From Imbricaverruca yamaguchii (lineage: Eukaryota; Arthropoda; Thecostraca; Neoverrucidae): a stretch of DNA of 64,000 bases. The notes beneath the pieces are model-generated. The model was not told the origin of the DNA and made no database searches. It worked only from the letters and a program-made list of their open reading frames with translations. A program made the translations under genes and the position numbers. The DNA is taken from assembly GCA_034440575.1 (NCBI GenBank), contig JAOTOL010000858.1:1-64000 (forward strand). The letters run 5' to 3'. Shown one piece after another: positions 10,251-21,416 of this stretch (positions are counted from its first letter, which is position 1; every line of letters begins with the position of its first letter).

Positions 10251-11907
10251 TCACGTATGGGGACCAATCAGCGGCCGGTACGCAGCGCGACCGCCGGGCG
10301 GGTCAAGGTCACACGGTGGCGGTCACCGACGCGAGCACGGATCCTGCACATGGCAATGCGCCGGCTCCGCGAAGCCAACCACCGTGCGCCGTACTCCAAA
10401 TAGTCCATCAATCGATCAACACTCGAGGCAACGGCTTGTTGATCATCGCTCGTGTCAATCGTGTCAAGTCCACGCGACCGCCGACGGCTACCACGGCCAA
10501 GAGCGAGGGGCTGCCAGCCCTATATCCGCGCATCCCGGGACCAAACAGCCGGTACAAAAGAGCTACATGCAAGAGCATGCAAAACGCCAAAAAAGGACAC
10601 GTATGCGAGAAAATGGCATGTTCTCTTTATGTTCGACAGGAAGCGGAAATATTGTAAACACAACGCCGGCCGGCGTCCACGCTTCGACAACGTGGACAAC
10701 GAGCTGATTGCCGGATGCTTATTGCTTCACCGCTTCTATATGCATGATTTGGTGCGTGGCACAAACATAACTAAGTCTCTTCTTGACAATGCGTCGAAGT
10801 CAGCCGCAGTGAAGTACTTCGCATGAAAGTAGTACATCAGACCACTTTCCTAGGGGGCGGGGCGGGGTGTCACCTCCAAAATTGCTAAGATGTGTTTTTC
10901 TCCCCAATACTTTGCTGGAGGTGTGCTATTCTCTATGCTCCATTGGAATTTACTTTTTCCGATCTGACGCGTAAAATTTCATCTCGCTGTCGATTACAGA
11001 GCAATTATACACGCACGTGCAACATAATTACGTTAAAATGCATGCAATTTTAACTAATTCACTATAATGACGTCCCATGCGCCAATGTTCTTCGCTTGTA
11101 ACTTCCAGATTTAGCGTGAATGCATACAGGGAAGGTTTAAACAGTGAATCTCCAATGCTCGACACAATGGCTGCCGAGATCAAGAACGCCAAAGGATCCA
11201 GGGGAGAGGGAGAGCATTCCGGCAACGCCTAGTCAGGTTGGAGTTCACCAGATCGACTAAGTTGGAACAAAATTAGTAATGTTCTGAAAACTCGCCAGAT
11301 TGCATCGTCAAAAGTTCTTTCAATGAGTTGCTTAGGCCCAAAATGCTCGACATTGAAAAATAAAGAGGATACTCAGAATAACATAGCACAACCTGATCAG
11401 TCCCTGAGCTATCTGGGACTTTTGAAATCAGTCTGGCATCCTAAAGACCAGGCAGTTGTATCTGCCAGTGGCGCATAACTTCACACGATCATGCAATTTC
11501 GGTTCAGCGGGAAAATTTTAGCAGGAGTCTCGCACGTCGCAAATGTATTATCTCCGTCCACGATGAAATCAACTGGAGACAAAACACAGGCCAGCTATAC
11601 GTCGAGTGTATTAATTGGAGTACTGAATCTCATTGTTATTATCGTCATTATTTCACGTCCAAGAATCCGCGCAAATGAACAAAGAGTCCGAAGGCATACC
11701 ACAACATGCATGGAAGGAAATTGCATTGAAGTAGAGGGACATGCTTTCAGCAAAGCGACTCGTTTATGAATCATCGAAACTGAACATCAAGCTGAAAACC
11801 GGCCCATCACAGGAGTCACCACGAATCGCTATCACACAAGCAACAAGCCAACTGGGTTCCACGTTCACCAGGACAGTGTTGAGTGGTCCCTTTCCGAACA
11901 CAAGATT
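10251..11907. other. No gene recognised
   Basis: 10255-10560 is GC-richer than its surroundings. A 92-codon plus frame at 11491-11769 encodes one hydrophobic stretch (VLIGVLNLIVIIVII), but nothing else supports it as a gene. Confidence 0.4.
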
Positions 11908-12057
11908 GGCACTCTTCAGCTTGGATTGGCAGCACTTGAGGTGCGCCTCTAGTGCGGGCGCCATCCGAACGTGTTACGTCGCGGCACTCTTCAGCCTGGA
12001 TTGGCAGCACTTGAGGTGCGCCTCTAGTGCGCGCGCCATCCGAGCGTGTTACGTCGT
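11908..12057. repeat. 75-bp tandem duplication at the 3' end of the second CA-related gene
   Basis: Units 11908-11982 and 11983-12057 both contain ggattggcagcacttgaggt, then gcgcctctagtgcg and ccatccgaRcgtgttacgtc. The inner unit includes the stop codon of the gene at 12049-12891, so the duplication lies in its 3' untranslated region and last codons. Confidence 0.8.
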
Positions 12058-12891
12058 CTGCGTCGGGCGACGGTTGTCGACCATCAGCCGCTGCATGAGG
12101 ACGTCCTCGAACAGCTCGCCGTTCAGCTGCGTCACGAACTCCAGGTGCACCGTCCAGATCCGGTCGGCCACTATCCAGTTGACCACCGGACTGCACGGCG
12201 GGTACGTCAGGCTGCCGTAGTAGTTGATGGCGTTGGACATGGCGCGGCGCACCATCGTGCCGAACTCGGTCAGGTCGGTGTGGTGCTTGATGGTGGCGCC
12301 CCTGGGCGCGATCTCCTCGATGAGCGGCTCGAAGTCGTAGGTGGGGAAGTCGGGCGACAGCGGCGGCCCGACGCCCTGCAGCAGGATGGCGACGATCGCC
12401 AGCCCGCCCGTGTGCCGCATCGCCTCGCGCAGGCTCGCGTACTTGGTGTTGTAGAACACCAGCTGCGCCTCGGCGTCGCTGAACTTGCCGTCGATCGAGT
12501 GCTCCGAGCCGGGCGTGTAGCCGGCCGCGATCGTCCAGTGGAAGTCCATGTGCTCGAACCGGTAGGTGCCCGACAGCGGGCCGGCCCGCCGCGCCGACGT
12601 GAACTGCACGATCGGCACGCTCCTGTTCTTCGGCCGGAAGTAGAACCGGGCCGTGTGGCCCGTGTTGACCGCCTCGATTTCGCCCTGCTCCAGGCCGTGG
12701 GCGACCTGCAGCGTCAGGTCGTAGTTGGGCCGGGCCCTGCTCAGCGGCAGGTCGATGGGCGACTGCAGCGGGCCGCCGCACAGCGGGAACTGGCTGGGCC
12801 ACACGGTGGTGTTCTGGTAGAACCAGTGGTCGACCGGCGGCTCGGTCACCGCCGACAGCAGCTGCAACACCACCGGCCACGACAGCGCCAT
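12049..12891 (-). CDS. Carbonic anhydrase-related protein, tandem paralogue
   Basis: A 280-residue intronless alpha-carbonic anhydrase-like protein. It aligns without gaps to the protein at 1972-2823 (about 161 identical residues of 280 by hand count). Landmarks are QSPID (43-47), NTGHT (76-80), GSEHSIDG (128-135), GSLTYPPC (226-233) and NRRPTQ (273-278). The zinc ligands again read D116-F-H118-W and E141-A-Q143-LV, so the same two His are missing. Unlike its neighbour it keeps the proton-shuttle His79. Cys38 and Cys233 can form the usual disulphide. The frame is open upstream to 13080, but MALSW at 12891 matches the paralogue and follows the TATA-like box. An alternative is a very divergent enzyme with rebuilt metal binding; loss of catalysis is much more likely. 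Confidence 0.88.
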   Translation of the reverse strand: MALSWPVVLQLLSAVTEPPVDHWFYQNTTVWPSQFPLCGGPLQSPIDLPLSRARPNYDLTLQVAHGLEQGEIEAVNTGHTARFYFRPKNRSVPIVQFTSARRAGPLSGTYRFEHMDFHWTIAAGYTPGSEHSIDGKFSDAEAQLVFYNTKYASLREAMRHTGGLAIVAILLQGVGPPLSPDFPTYDFEPLIEEIAPRGATIKHHTDLTEFGTMVRRAMSNAINYYGSLTYPPCSPVVNWIVADRIWTVHLEFVTQLNGELFEDVLMQRLMVDNRRPTQTT

Positions 12892-13032
12892 GGCGGGCCG
12901 GTCCGCTCGCGCTCCGCCCCGTGCCGATGTCGCCGAGCTCGCCAACTGCCGATGTCCAGCCGGGGCAGACACCTTTATGGAGCGGCTGTCACAGCGACTC
13001 GCAACGTCACGCGAGCCGACCGGCGTTTTCCT
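12892..13032 (-). promoter_or_regulatory. Proximal promoter of the second CA-related gene
   Basis: TCCATAAAGG (12981-12972) and AGGAAAACGCCGG (13032-13020) match the promoter of the first copy. The TIR transposon at 13115-14037 starts only about 80 bp further upstream. Confidence 0.5.
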
Positions 13033-13114
13033 CGTCGTCCCATCGACTGGGCGACTGAAGGGCGACAACCGATCCAGCACTTTGGCATACCGTTACCTGG
13101 GCCGGGCGACCGTG

Positions 13115-14037
13115 TACCCCGTTTACATGAGTAGAAAAACTTCCGAATACGATGCGATTAGGAAAACTTTAGAAAATAATGCTCTTGTAAACGGGCTTTT
13201 GCGTAGCAAAACGTGCGAAAAGCTTATCAGAAATTTACGATTCGGTAGGTGGAGGTTTGCGATAAGGACCAATCATGAACAAATAACGGTACGGCTGCAA
13301 TGGTAATGACACCTCTTAAAGCTACCTTCTGCTAACTTTTTAACAAATTTCGGGTAATTATGAAACATAAATGTCTTCTTTTTAACTATAATTGCAAACT
13401 TAGTGACGAAACACAAAATTCAGACACGTAACAGCTGAAAGCGACGCTAACACGCCACATTATTAGTGCGTGTCCCAACCGGGAGTTTTACGATGTGGCG
13501 AATTGTTCAACTTGCGGATTTGTGACAGCGTTTGTGTTTTGCTAATTTATCTCTTGGATTGCGTAGTAAACCTGATTTACCCTGTTTATTTCATTATTGC
13601 ACAGTCTGAAACAAGGCCGTTGAACAATGCACCATTACATAGTCTGGAAGCTATACTATAGAACATAGGTTGGCCTGGAAACGATGCACCATTTGATTCA
13701 CGAAGAAGAAAAGGGTATGCTGTCATCGATAACGTGTCTACTGCGTGAATCCTTCGAATCCACAAATTCCCTACATCTTTCTCCAACAATCTCTAACTAC
13801 GTGGATCATTCATGATGCCTAGTGCCTGTGCACGCCGTTGTTCGAAAGATGCGTAGAAGCGTAAAATCGCGCCAAATATTCGGAACCTTTCACCACATTG
13901 CGTCAGCCGTCAAATCGAAAAAAAAATGATTGGATGGCTGCCTTGCTCTTGTAAAAGGGCCGCGCGATCGGAACCTTTGCGAATCGACCGGATCGGAAAT
14001 TCCCGTTTACGGCTGATCTGCTCATGTAAACGGGGTA
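13115..14037. mobile_element. TIR DNA transposon copy 2, complete
   Basis: 923 bp bounded by TACCCCGTTTACATGAG and its inverse CTCATGTAAACGGGGTA. Subterminal copies of CTTGTAAACGGGC and CTTGTAAAAGGGC repeat the end motif inside, as transposase-binding sites often do. It lies in opposite orientation to the copy at 6177-8005. No transposase frame is present. The superfamily is not clear; a TA lies at both outer ends, but flanking duplications are not evident. Confidence 0.8.
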
Positions 14038-14424
14038 ACTGACAGATATTCGTCTTCGATACACCTGCCACAGGCGTTGCTGCACAATACATCGGCGTTT
14101 GATACATTACGCGTATGTGGAATTTCGACGTGATTCTAGACTATAATCAGGCGAAAATCGTTATGTACAATTCATTAAACGTGAAACGCTAACATATACC
14201 TCCATTTTCTAGGCAAACCTATGACAACCTACTCGCACGTGTTCATTTCGACGTTGACCTCCACAGATGTCACGAGACTGCACGCACCAAGCGCATCAGG
14301 TGTAACGAAACAGACTTCACTCGCTGCATGTACCGTGCATCAGAACAATCTGCACACTGCGCAGGTAGCACAGGCCACACTTTAACAGCTGCCATGTACC
14401 GAGCGCGTCGGAATGTGCGTGGGC
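14038..14424. other. Nothing recognised
   Basis: No coding or repeat structure seen. Confidence 0.45.
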
Positions 14425-14592
14425 GCCGCGGTGGCTCAGTTGGTAGGGTGTCGGACTGTTGACCGCAAGATTGTGGGTTCGCATCCCGCAGCCGGCGGGA
14501 TTACCGAGTCCGCCCGCGATCAATCGGCGTGAGATATTGGCGATGCTTTGTGATCGCTCAGTTGAGTGCGTCGTAGAAAAAAACCGAAGGCT
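14425..14592 (+). mobile_element. tRNA-derived SINE
   Basis: The head is tRNA-like, with A box GGCTCAGTTGG, anticodon-loop region CTGTTGA and B box GGTTCGCATCCC. It is followed by the shared central domain (CGATCAATCGGCGTGAGA, then TTGGCGATGC) and the tail hairpin ending GCGTCGTAG. Basal and apical stems are kept with G-U pairs. Central-domain CpGs are partly decayed. Confidence 0.85.
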
Positions 14593-14670
14593 CATCTTCA
14601 GAATATGCGTGGCACGAATTTTCGTTTTCTGTGAAACTTCCGATATCAACTTGTCTGTTGTTGTTACTGG

Positions 14671-14760
14671 GGTTGGAATTGGAATTTAGGGGCGCGTCGA
14701 CTGCGTTGGTCATGTAGCTGTTATTGGGGTTTAGTCAACTGCGTAAGTTATACAGCGCCC
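14671..14760 (-). mobile_element. Two overlapping SINE-tail fragments
   Basis: ggcgcgtcgactgcgttggt and a second partial copy ending tatacagcgccc lie within 90 bp. This looks like a tail insertion into or beside an older tail copy. No clear target duplication. Confidence 0.55.
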
Positions 14761-15227
14761 ATGACTTCGGCAGTCAAACCAGGTGTGAGCGTATCGGCGT
14801 CAAGTAATATTACTTTGTCTGGTCACAATATTACAGCACAATGCAATTAGTAATGGACTGAATGTCTGCCACGACACCAAGTCATTATTCATTACCTGGC
14901 AAAAAAACATACGAATGGAGAGGTGGCTGGAGATAGCTGGGGTGCACTGTAGTGAAACTCCGTGCAATGATACAACTTCGGGCAGAATATTCAAAGGGCA
15001 CTGTATCATTTTGTTTAACACTTAACGGCACTATAAATAGCTGACTAGAATCTGGGCTAGTTCATGGTTTCATGGTTTCATGATTTCATGGTTCCATGGC
15101 TTCACAGCTTGATAGTTTTGTAGTTTCGCGGTCCATGGTCCAAACTCAGACTGGAAATTCACAGAGAAAGCACTCCGCAGTGCCACCTCGCGCGAGAATG
15201 CGGTCATTACTTCCGAACTAAACCGAG
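14761..15227. other. No gene; short simple repeats
   Basis: At 15061-15105 there are several copies of a 9-10 bp atggtttc motif. Otherwise featureless. Confidence 0.45.
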
Positions 15228-15765
15228 TGACGCATCATCGTCACACGGAACATCATCGTCACACGGAACACCACCGCCACACGGAACACAATCACCACAC
15301 GGAACACCATCGCCACAGGAAAAATAACACGGAACACCATCGCCACATGGAACACAATCGCCACACGGAACACCAACACCGCACGGAACACACCGCCACA
15401 CGGAACACAATCACCACACGGAACACCATCGCCACATGGAACACCATGCCACACGGAACACACACGGAACACCACCGACAGGACACACACATGGAACACC
15501 ACCGCCACACGGAACACCATCACCACACGGAACACCATCGCCACATGGAACACAATCGCCACACGGAACACAATCGCCACACGGAACACCGACACCACAC
15601 GGAAAACCACCGCCACACGGAACAGCAGCGCCACACGGAACACAATCGCCACACGGAACACCACCGCCACACGGAACACAAACACCGCACGGAACACCGA
15701 CACCACACGGAACACCAACACCACACGGAACACCATCGACACAGGGAATAGTAGCGTCACAGGAA
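15228..15765. repeat. Minisatellite, 18-bp unit, about 29 copies
   Basis: The unit is catcgccacacggaacac with frequent changes at the first six bases. The 18-bp period is six codons, which gives long His/Thr-rich or Cys/Val-rich open frames. These are by-products of the repeat. Confidence 0.9.
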
Positions 15766-16233
15766 ATATCATTGCCACAGGGAACAGCAGCGCCTCTGTC
15801 ACGAAGCCATTAGCAACAGGACGACGCCTGGGACCAGGCCCACCTCCCACACAGCGTGCCCTCGGCTGGAACCGGACCCGGGCACGTGCGACTGACCGGC
15901 ACGGTGGTTTGATATCGATCTAGCAATACCAAAACCGACTGTGGCAAACAATCCCACACTGGGACATTCAAGCCTGGCTGCCATCCTACGCGGGTATGAT
16001 GGTGGTGGTGGATCGCTGTATTAGGGCGCGTCGACCACGTCGGCCATTTTGTGTCCATGATACACCCGGCATGGACCGGGGGTTCAAATCTGCCCATGTC
16101 GAATATTCGCGATGACTTGAAAACGTGTCGAGGTATCTCCACAGGATTTTCGATATCCGTCAACTGATCAATTATACGCTTATTGCCAGAGAAGAGCTAC
16201 GATAGGTCACGCGTGAGTGACATGATTGGTGGG
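15766..16233. other. Nothing recognised
   Basis: No domain or repeat found. A short ggtggtggtgg-type run occurs near 16000. Confidence 0.4.
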
Positions 16234-16285
16234 CTGGTTATTGGAGTTTAGGGGCGCATCGACTGCGTCGGTCCTGCAGCGCCCA
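16234..16285 (-). mobile_element. SINE-tail copy
   Basis: On the minus strand GGGCGC, GAC/GTC and GCGCCC form the same hairpin as the other tail copies, followed by CTAAACTCCAATAACC. No clear flanking duplication, so it may be old. Confidence 0.65.
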
Positions 16286-16574
16286 GACACGACACGCTAC
16301 GTTTTATATTTTTTATTAAAAGAAAACCCATAGGTACATACATTGACATAGAAATCAAATGAATTAAGATCTTTGGTGTCGGTAAACGACAAACTAGAGA
16401 TAATTACTAGGCAGGTATCATACTATGTCTGGGACCGCAGCCAAGAATGGGCTGCCCCTCCCATCAACAGCACCGAAAAAATACACTAGTTCAAGCGAGA
16501 CATTGAGATTTTCCCACGCAAAACGCTAAATTTTCGTGCCCCGGGAGCTTGGGGGGTTACAACATTGATTGAGT

Positions 16575-16695
16575 GGTTATTTTGGCTCAACGGCGCGATC
16601 GACCGTTGAGTCATGTAGCGTCGTCAATCTCACGCCGATTGGCCACGGGCGAAGAGTAGCGACAGGTGAGACTCCAACTCTTCGATTGTGAGACA
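16575..16695 (-). mobile_element. tRNA-derived SINE, 5'-truncated
   Basis: Reading the minus strand: remains of the head (CTCACCTGTCGCTACTCTTC), the central domain (CCAATCGGCGTGAGATTG), then a tail intermediate between the two tail subfamilies (GCCGTTGAGCCAAAATAACC). It links the full SINEs to the GGGCGC tail-only copies. Confidence 0.75.
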
Positions 16696-17589
16696 GGCAA
16701 CTTACCAGAATACTACTCGCCCCCGTCCAGGAGCCTCCTGTTGGGTCAAAAAAGGTCGGACCCACTTAGGAAACTCTTGGCTGCGCCACTGTAAGTAAAT
16801 AGTGAAAACAAGAAAAAGGAGGAATCGCTTCCAAATATACCTCGTTGGTTTAGTTCGGTTTGTTAATTGGTGCCCCTTTTGGGTTCCTTTACACATTATC
16901 AAGCCTTTTCACACAAGTGAACAGACATTTGGACACATGCCACATTTGACAAAAGATTGCATATTAAATTAGTTGAGCTAAGGAACACAAAAGCATCGGA
17001 CATACCTTGCCCACTCGGAGAGAAACCAGCACACAGCTGATTACGAAGTGCTCAATGCAGAGCAACTTATGCATAAAGAGATGTCAAAAAGTCGAACATC
17101 GAAAGATTGCGAAAACTCGTACATAACGGGCTGTAACTATTGCCGGAATTTGGATACGGACACCCAATGTTGTCCAGAGCGCTTTAAAATGTGTCCGCTG
17201 CAAATATCCAAGGCATTACATATGCTGCCTATGCAGCGTTAAGGTCACCACGAATCGACGTAATTCGGTGCAAATAAAACAATGCAATTCGAAGCCATCT
17301 CACACTGACTAACTTAACAGGCTGAGTGCTGATAATACAGGGAAGCATAGATGAAAATGGCTGGCATCAATATTTTTTACGCGTCACCAATCTGTGAGAT
17401 CCTGCGCACGTTTACCATCACTTCAGGCATCACGGCACCTTGGCGAGATCCAACTGGCACCCAGAACGGTCACATTCGAGCCATCGTCTACATCCGGGAC
17501 ATTGGAGCACGCGACCACACTAATGTGAGAGAGCCTTGGCGATCATACCGCTGTGACGGCACGTGACTGCCCGGCGTCACGGCTTGACG
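16696..17589. other. Nothing recognised
   Basis: AT-rich to mixed sequence. Frames below 80 codons with no family resemblance. Confidence 0.45.
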
Positions 17590-17860
17590 TGATGCTACGT
17601 GACGGCTCCATATGACGGTTTGTGACGGCTCGTGCCAGTTTGTGACTGCTCGCCGTGACAGTTTGTGGCGGCTCGCCGTGACAGTTTGTGGCGGCTCGCC
17701 GTGCCAGTTTGTGGCGGCTCGCCGTGACAGTTTGTGGCGGCTCGCCGTGACAGTTTGTGACTGCTCGTCGTGAAAGTTTGTGGCGGCTCGCCGTGACAGT
17801 TTGTGGCGGCTCGCCGTGCCAGTTTGTTTCGGCCCGCCGTGACAGTCTGTGAATGTTGGC
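17590..17860. repeat. Minisatellite, 23-bp unit, about 11 copies
   Basis: The unit is agtttgtggcggctcgccgt plus gac. The first copies are degenerate. The array runs into a CpG-rich stretch up to about 18080. Confidence 0.88.
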
Positions 17861-18087
17861 CGTGCCGTGACGTGACGCCGCCGGAGGAAAGTGGTGCCGG
17901 CGGCCGCGCGGTGGCATCGCCGGTCGGCCTTAAGTGGTCGGCCGGCATCGTCACCCGGACACGGCGCCGGCGGCAGCCTTTCCCCGTTCCCGGCACTCGG
18001 CGCCTCCACTGTCTGGCTGAGTGGCCGAGAGCTGTTTCAGAGTACATCGTGCGGCGTCCACACCGCCCATCTGCAGGCTTGACCGCT

Positions 18088-18168
18088 ACGCGTGCAGAAC
18101 TGAAATGGACGTTACTGGTATGTTCTGTTCGGACATACCAGCAACGTCCATTTCAATTCTGCACGCGT
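18088..18168 (-). other. Long hairpin, 36-bp arms and 9-nt loop
   Basis: Arms 18088-18123 and 18133-18168 are inverted repeats with two mismatches (18100 with 18156, 18114 with 18142); the loop is TCTGTTCGG. On the plus strand the mismatches are C-A and A-C. On the minus strand both become G-U pairs, so a minus-strand RNA would pair along all 36 positions. The size suits a small-RNA precursor or a small foldback element; nothing else identifies it. Confidence 0.6.
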
Positions 18169-20908
18169 GAGGTTGATTTCTAAGCAGCTATGCGGCGGAC
18201 ATGAACATGAGTGGCAACAGCAAGGAATCAGAACTCGGAGCAGGGGTCCGAATTTGACCAACTTCACCCGTCTCCAATCTGCATTTCCACTGTTCGCTCA
18301 CGGAAAACCTGCGACACGGGCAGGCAACTCTGGGTAGTTTAAGATGTATATATTCCTTGAAATTCCACCGCACAAACTGCCGACAGCACGCGAGCAGTGA
18401 CCTCGTAAAGTACGTCAAGTGAAAAATGTCAAGCTGAGCGTAAAAGAGAATGTGTAAGGAAGATGAGTCATTGCATGTCGGCAATGACGCATCCTCACTC
18501 ATGGTTATACATACCTGAAATTGGAAAACCAGCCACGCCCTAACCTCAAACACGCAAGGCAGAGCACACGGGTGCAGACCTGGAAAATAACTGCACTGGC
18601 ATTCGGCGCCCCAACCAAGAGATCCTCAAGGTCACCTCGACAAGTTCCAGTAGGGGGGGGATTGTAGGACAAATCACCTAGGTAAGCCACAAACTGTTCA
18701 TTACATGACCTTGGATTTAGACAAAATCGAGTGTACGGGGTTATATACGCCACATATTACGATTGGGATACGCTCATAGATCACAATCGTGATATTATCA
18801 ACGTCAAGATGATCCAATCACATCACACATATGAAAAAAGAACACATGCAGGTCAGCGACCTGACAACGATTTGATCGATTTTTGTTCTGCATAAGCGGT
18901 CGATATGGGTGTTACTTCATAACCTTTTGCTGACAGACCACGAGTATATCATATTTACATGACGTCACGGTGGTCACAAATGGGAGTGGTCACAAACGTC
19001 ACAAATAGCCTAAGATGAAGTTTGACACCTGCCCCCAAGATAAAGTTTGAGGTGTGCATCATGGAAGGCATTCCACATGGGAGTCGCTTGGGAGCATTTT
19101 GTCGGAAGAAAGCAACAAGGCCAAAGCGTGTCACAAAAGATCACAGGTCACATTTGCATAGCTTGCATTTTAACGGTATCAGTGTACGATACCCTGCAGG
19201 ATTTCGTCACGACGTGTGGGCGACGCGCTATCTTCCCTCCGTCACCACCGTTCCGTGACGCTTTCGGAGGTATTGGAGGAAGCACCAACAGTCACCGAAC
19301 AGGAAAGTGGTCTAATTTCACGGGGCCGACGACACGAGTAGGCGATGCCCTGGGGAGCGGGGTGCTGTACCCGAACGAGATGCGGACTGAACCAAATGTG
19401 CAGTACAAAAGTGACCACTTTTGGACAAATTTCGCCAGCGGTACACTGCCCTTTAGGAAGGAAATGACAGCACTGACGTCGGGTTTTCAACTATTGCATC
19501 ACCCTTGCGTGCTGGCCGACGGTGGGACACTCATAACGTCCGTGTGTGATCGACTAATCGCTACACGTTGATTGATGTGCTTCCGGCCGACGAGTACGTT
19601 TTTACGTTCATTAATCCAACATCGTAGCTGACGCATCCCCGGTTGACCGTCCGGGCGCACCCGCGCTACTGTGAGCAGCTGCGCAGCTACCTCCGACAAT
19701 GAATAGGTCATGGTCGGTGATTTTTTCAGACTAGTTTTTTTCATTAGTCATCCAGGATGAGGCCCAAAGTTTTCATTGGAACAACTCGCAATGCATTATT
19801 CGTCGGTTGGCGCTATGCACAGGTGATTCATACAAACGCTGTCGTGTAGCCTCCCACGAACACGTAACACGGCTGCAGTCGCAGCGTGTCAGTCTGTGTT
19901 GATTCACTGCATGCGGTAGATACATTCAGAACTGGATGAAGTCTACAACTTCTCCGATGATTGCGCTGGAAAATATAAAGCCAAGCATAGCTTTGTAAAT
20001 ATTTGCAGCTACCAGGACCATTGGAGCATAAGATGTGAGCTGATTTTCCTTGGCAACCACGCGCCACAAAAATGTATGTGACGGCATTGGTGGGTCGGCC
20101 AGGCGTGCGGAGTATCGCGCCAGTTTCCAACGGTCGCCGGATGGGCAAATAATCAGCAGTGTTCAGCATGGTTTGAATTGTTGCAGCATTGTTTGAAAAC
20201 TGTGGGCCATATCTCAACACTTTATGTTTATATTTGTTTCTGGATCCGACGTGCGTAGTGTGGTTGTTAGACCACCCGATCGTTTACGCGGAGCCTGTCT
20301 CGTGAAGAGCATAAGGAGGTTTCATCGCGTAATGCCGATAGATGGAAAAAGAGCATGATATATCTACAGATATCGAGCACTGTGTACGCCGTCTCCGGAA
20401 CTGATATGCACTTCTTCTTCGAATAGCGCTGTGTTGAACTTTGGGGATCATGAACATGACGTGCATATGCACCTGTTGCATTCATAATTCGCCTTTAGCT
20501 AAACGTGGCTGTAGCTGAAATGCTCTGTGTGATATTGAGTAATTCCATAATAAATTGAAAGATTCCACTTAAATAATTTCTTAGAAGGCGAACGAGGTTC
20601 TTCATTTGATTGAAATATTCATTCCAAGGCGAGGTCAAACTACATTCCTATGTGACCTCTGCACATTCACACGACTCTGTTTTGGCACGGTCCTAGTCTC
20701 TGAACAGTGCGCTCAGTGGCACCGACGCCAGATACCTCCTACAATGCAAATACAGCCTTCATTTTGAAGTCAGGTCACCAATCTACGTGTGTCCTCTGTG
20801 AACTCTGATACACTTATATTTGGACTATCGTGGTCTACGAGAAAAGTGCGATGTTTGTAAGGCCAGCATAAGTCCGATGTTGCTCACATCCGACAAAGAC
20901 AGTCATTG
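18169..20908. other. No gene recognised over 2.7 kb
   Basis: Mixed composition with no tandem repeats. Frames of up to 174 codons (19047-19571, plus) show no domain or plausible splice structure. A run of G occurs at 18653-18660. Confidence 0.45.
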
Positions 20909-20957
20909 ATTATTTGGGCTTAAGGGCGCGTCGACTACTAAGGTCATTTTGCGCCCA
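20909..20957 (-). mobile_element. SINE-tail copy
   Basis: The minus strand shows GGGCGC, GAC..GTC and GCGCCC in hairpin order, then TTAAGCCCAAATAATC. It belongs to the same variant as 34228-34274 (ttaagggcgc core). No duplication of target visible. Confidence 0.65.
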
Positions 20958-21416
20958 GAACGCGACACCTGCATCGACTGTGCGTGTATCATAGTCACTC
21001 TTATTGGGGTGCAAGGCCAACATTGAGGGAGTCCCCTCAAAAGTATGCAAAATAACACCCATGCCTCTAGTACACTTCTTCACACTGGTAACACTTCTTC
21101 TAGTACACTTCTTCTTCACGCTGGTCACACTTCACACAGCCGCCGTCGCTTTTGGCCCGCCCAGACCAAAATCATGCGCACGGTTTTGCGGCCTTCCGGT
21201 ATGCATGCGTGAAGTTCAACATTATGGATGGGACGCAGCGCATGGAGGAAATGAGTGCTGCCATTGGTGGGGCCCACCCCATAGTGTCCCAGTGCTGCAA
21301 ATGTAATTTGTGGGGCCCACCGCATAATGTCCCATCAGAGCAAACCGTAGGGCCGAAACAAAGCCCACGTAAGTGTCCTGGTGGGGAGCTTTTTATCCAG
21401 TGGTTTTAGTTCTTTT
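20958..21416. other. No gene recognised
   Basis: Small internal repeats (tggtcacacttc-like at 21075-21135, gggcccacc near 21270-21320). Otherwise nothing. Confidence 0.4.

Noticed and set aside
12892..13080. 63-residue N-terminal extension of the second CA-related protein
   Set aside because: The extension covers the TATA-like promoter block; the paralogue starts at the equivalent of 12891.
14425..14500. tRNA genes at the SINE heads (also 48600-48677, 50361-50440, 54210-54275, 55071-55145, 58584-58660)
   Set aside because: Anticodon and acceptor stems are imperfect and each head continues into SINE core and tail, so they are not functional tRNA genes.
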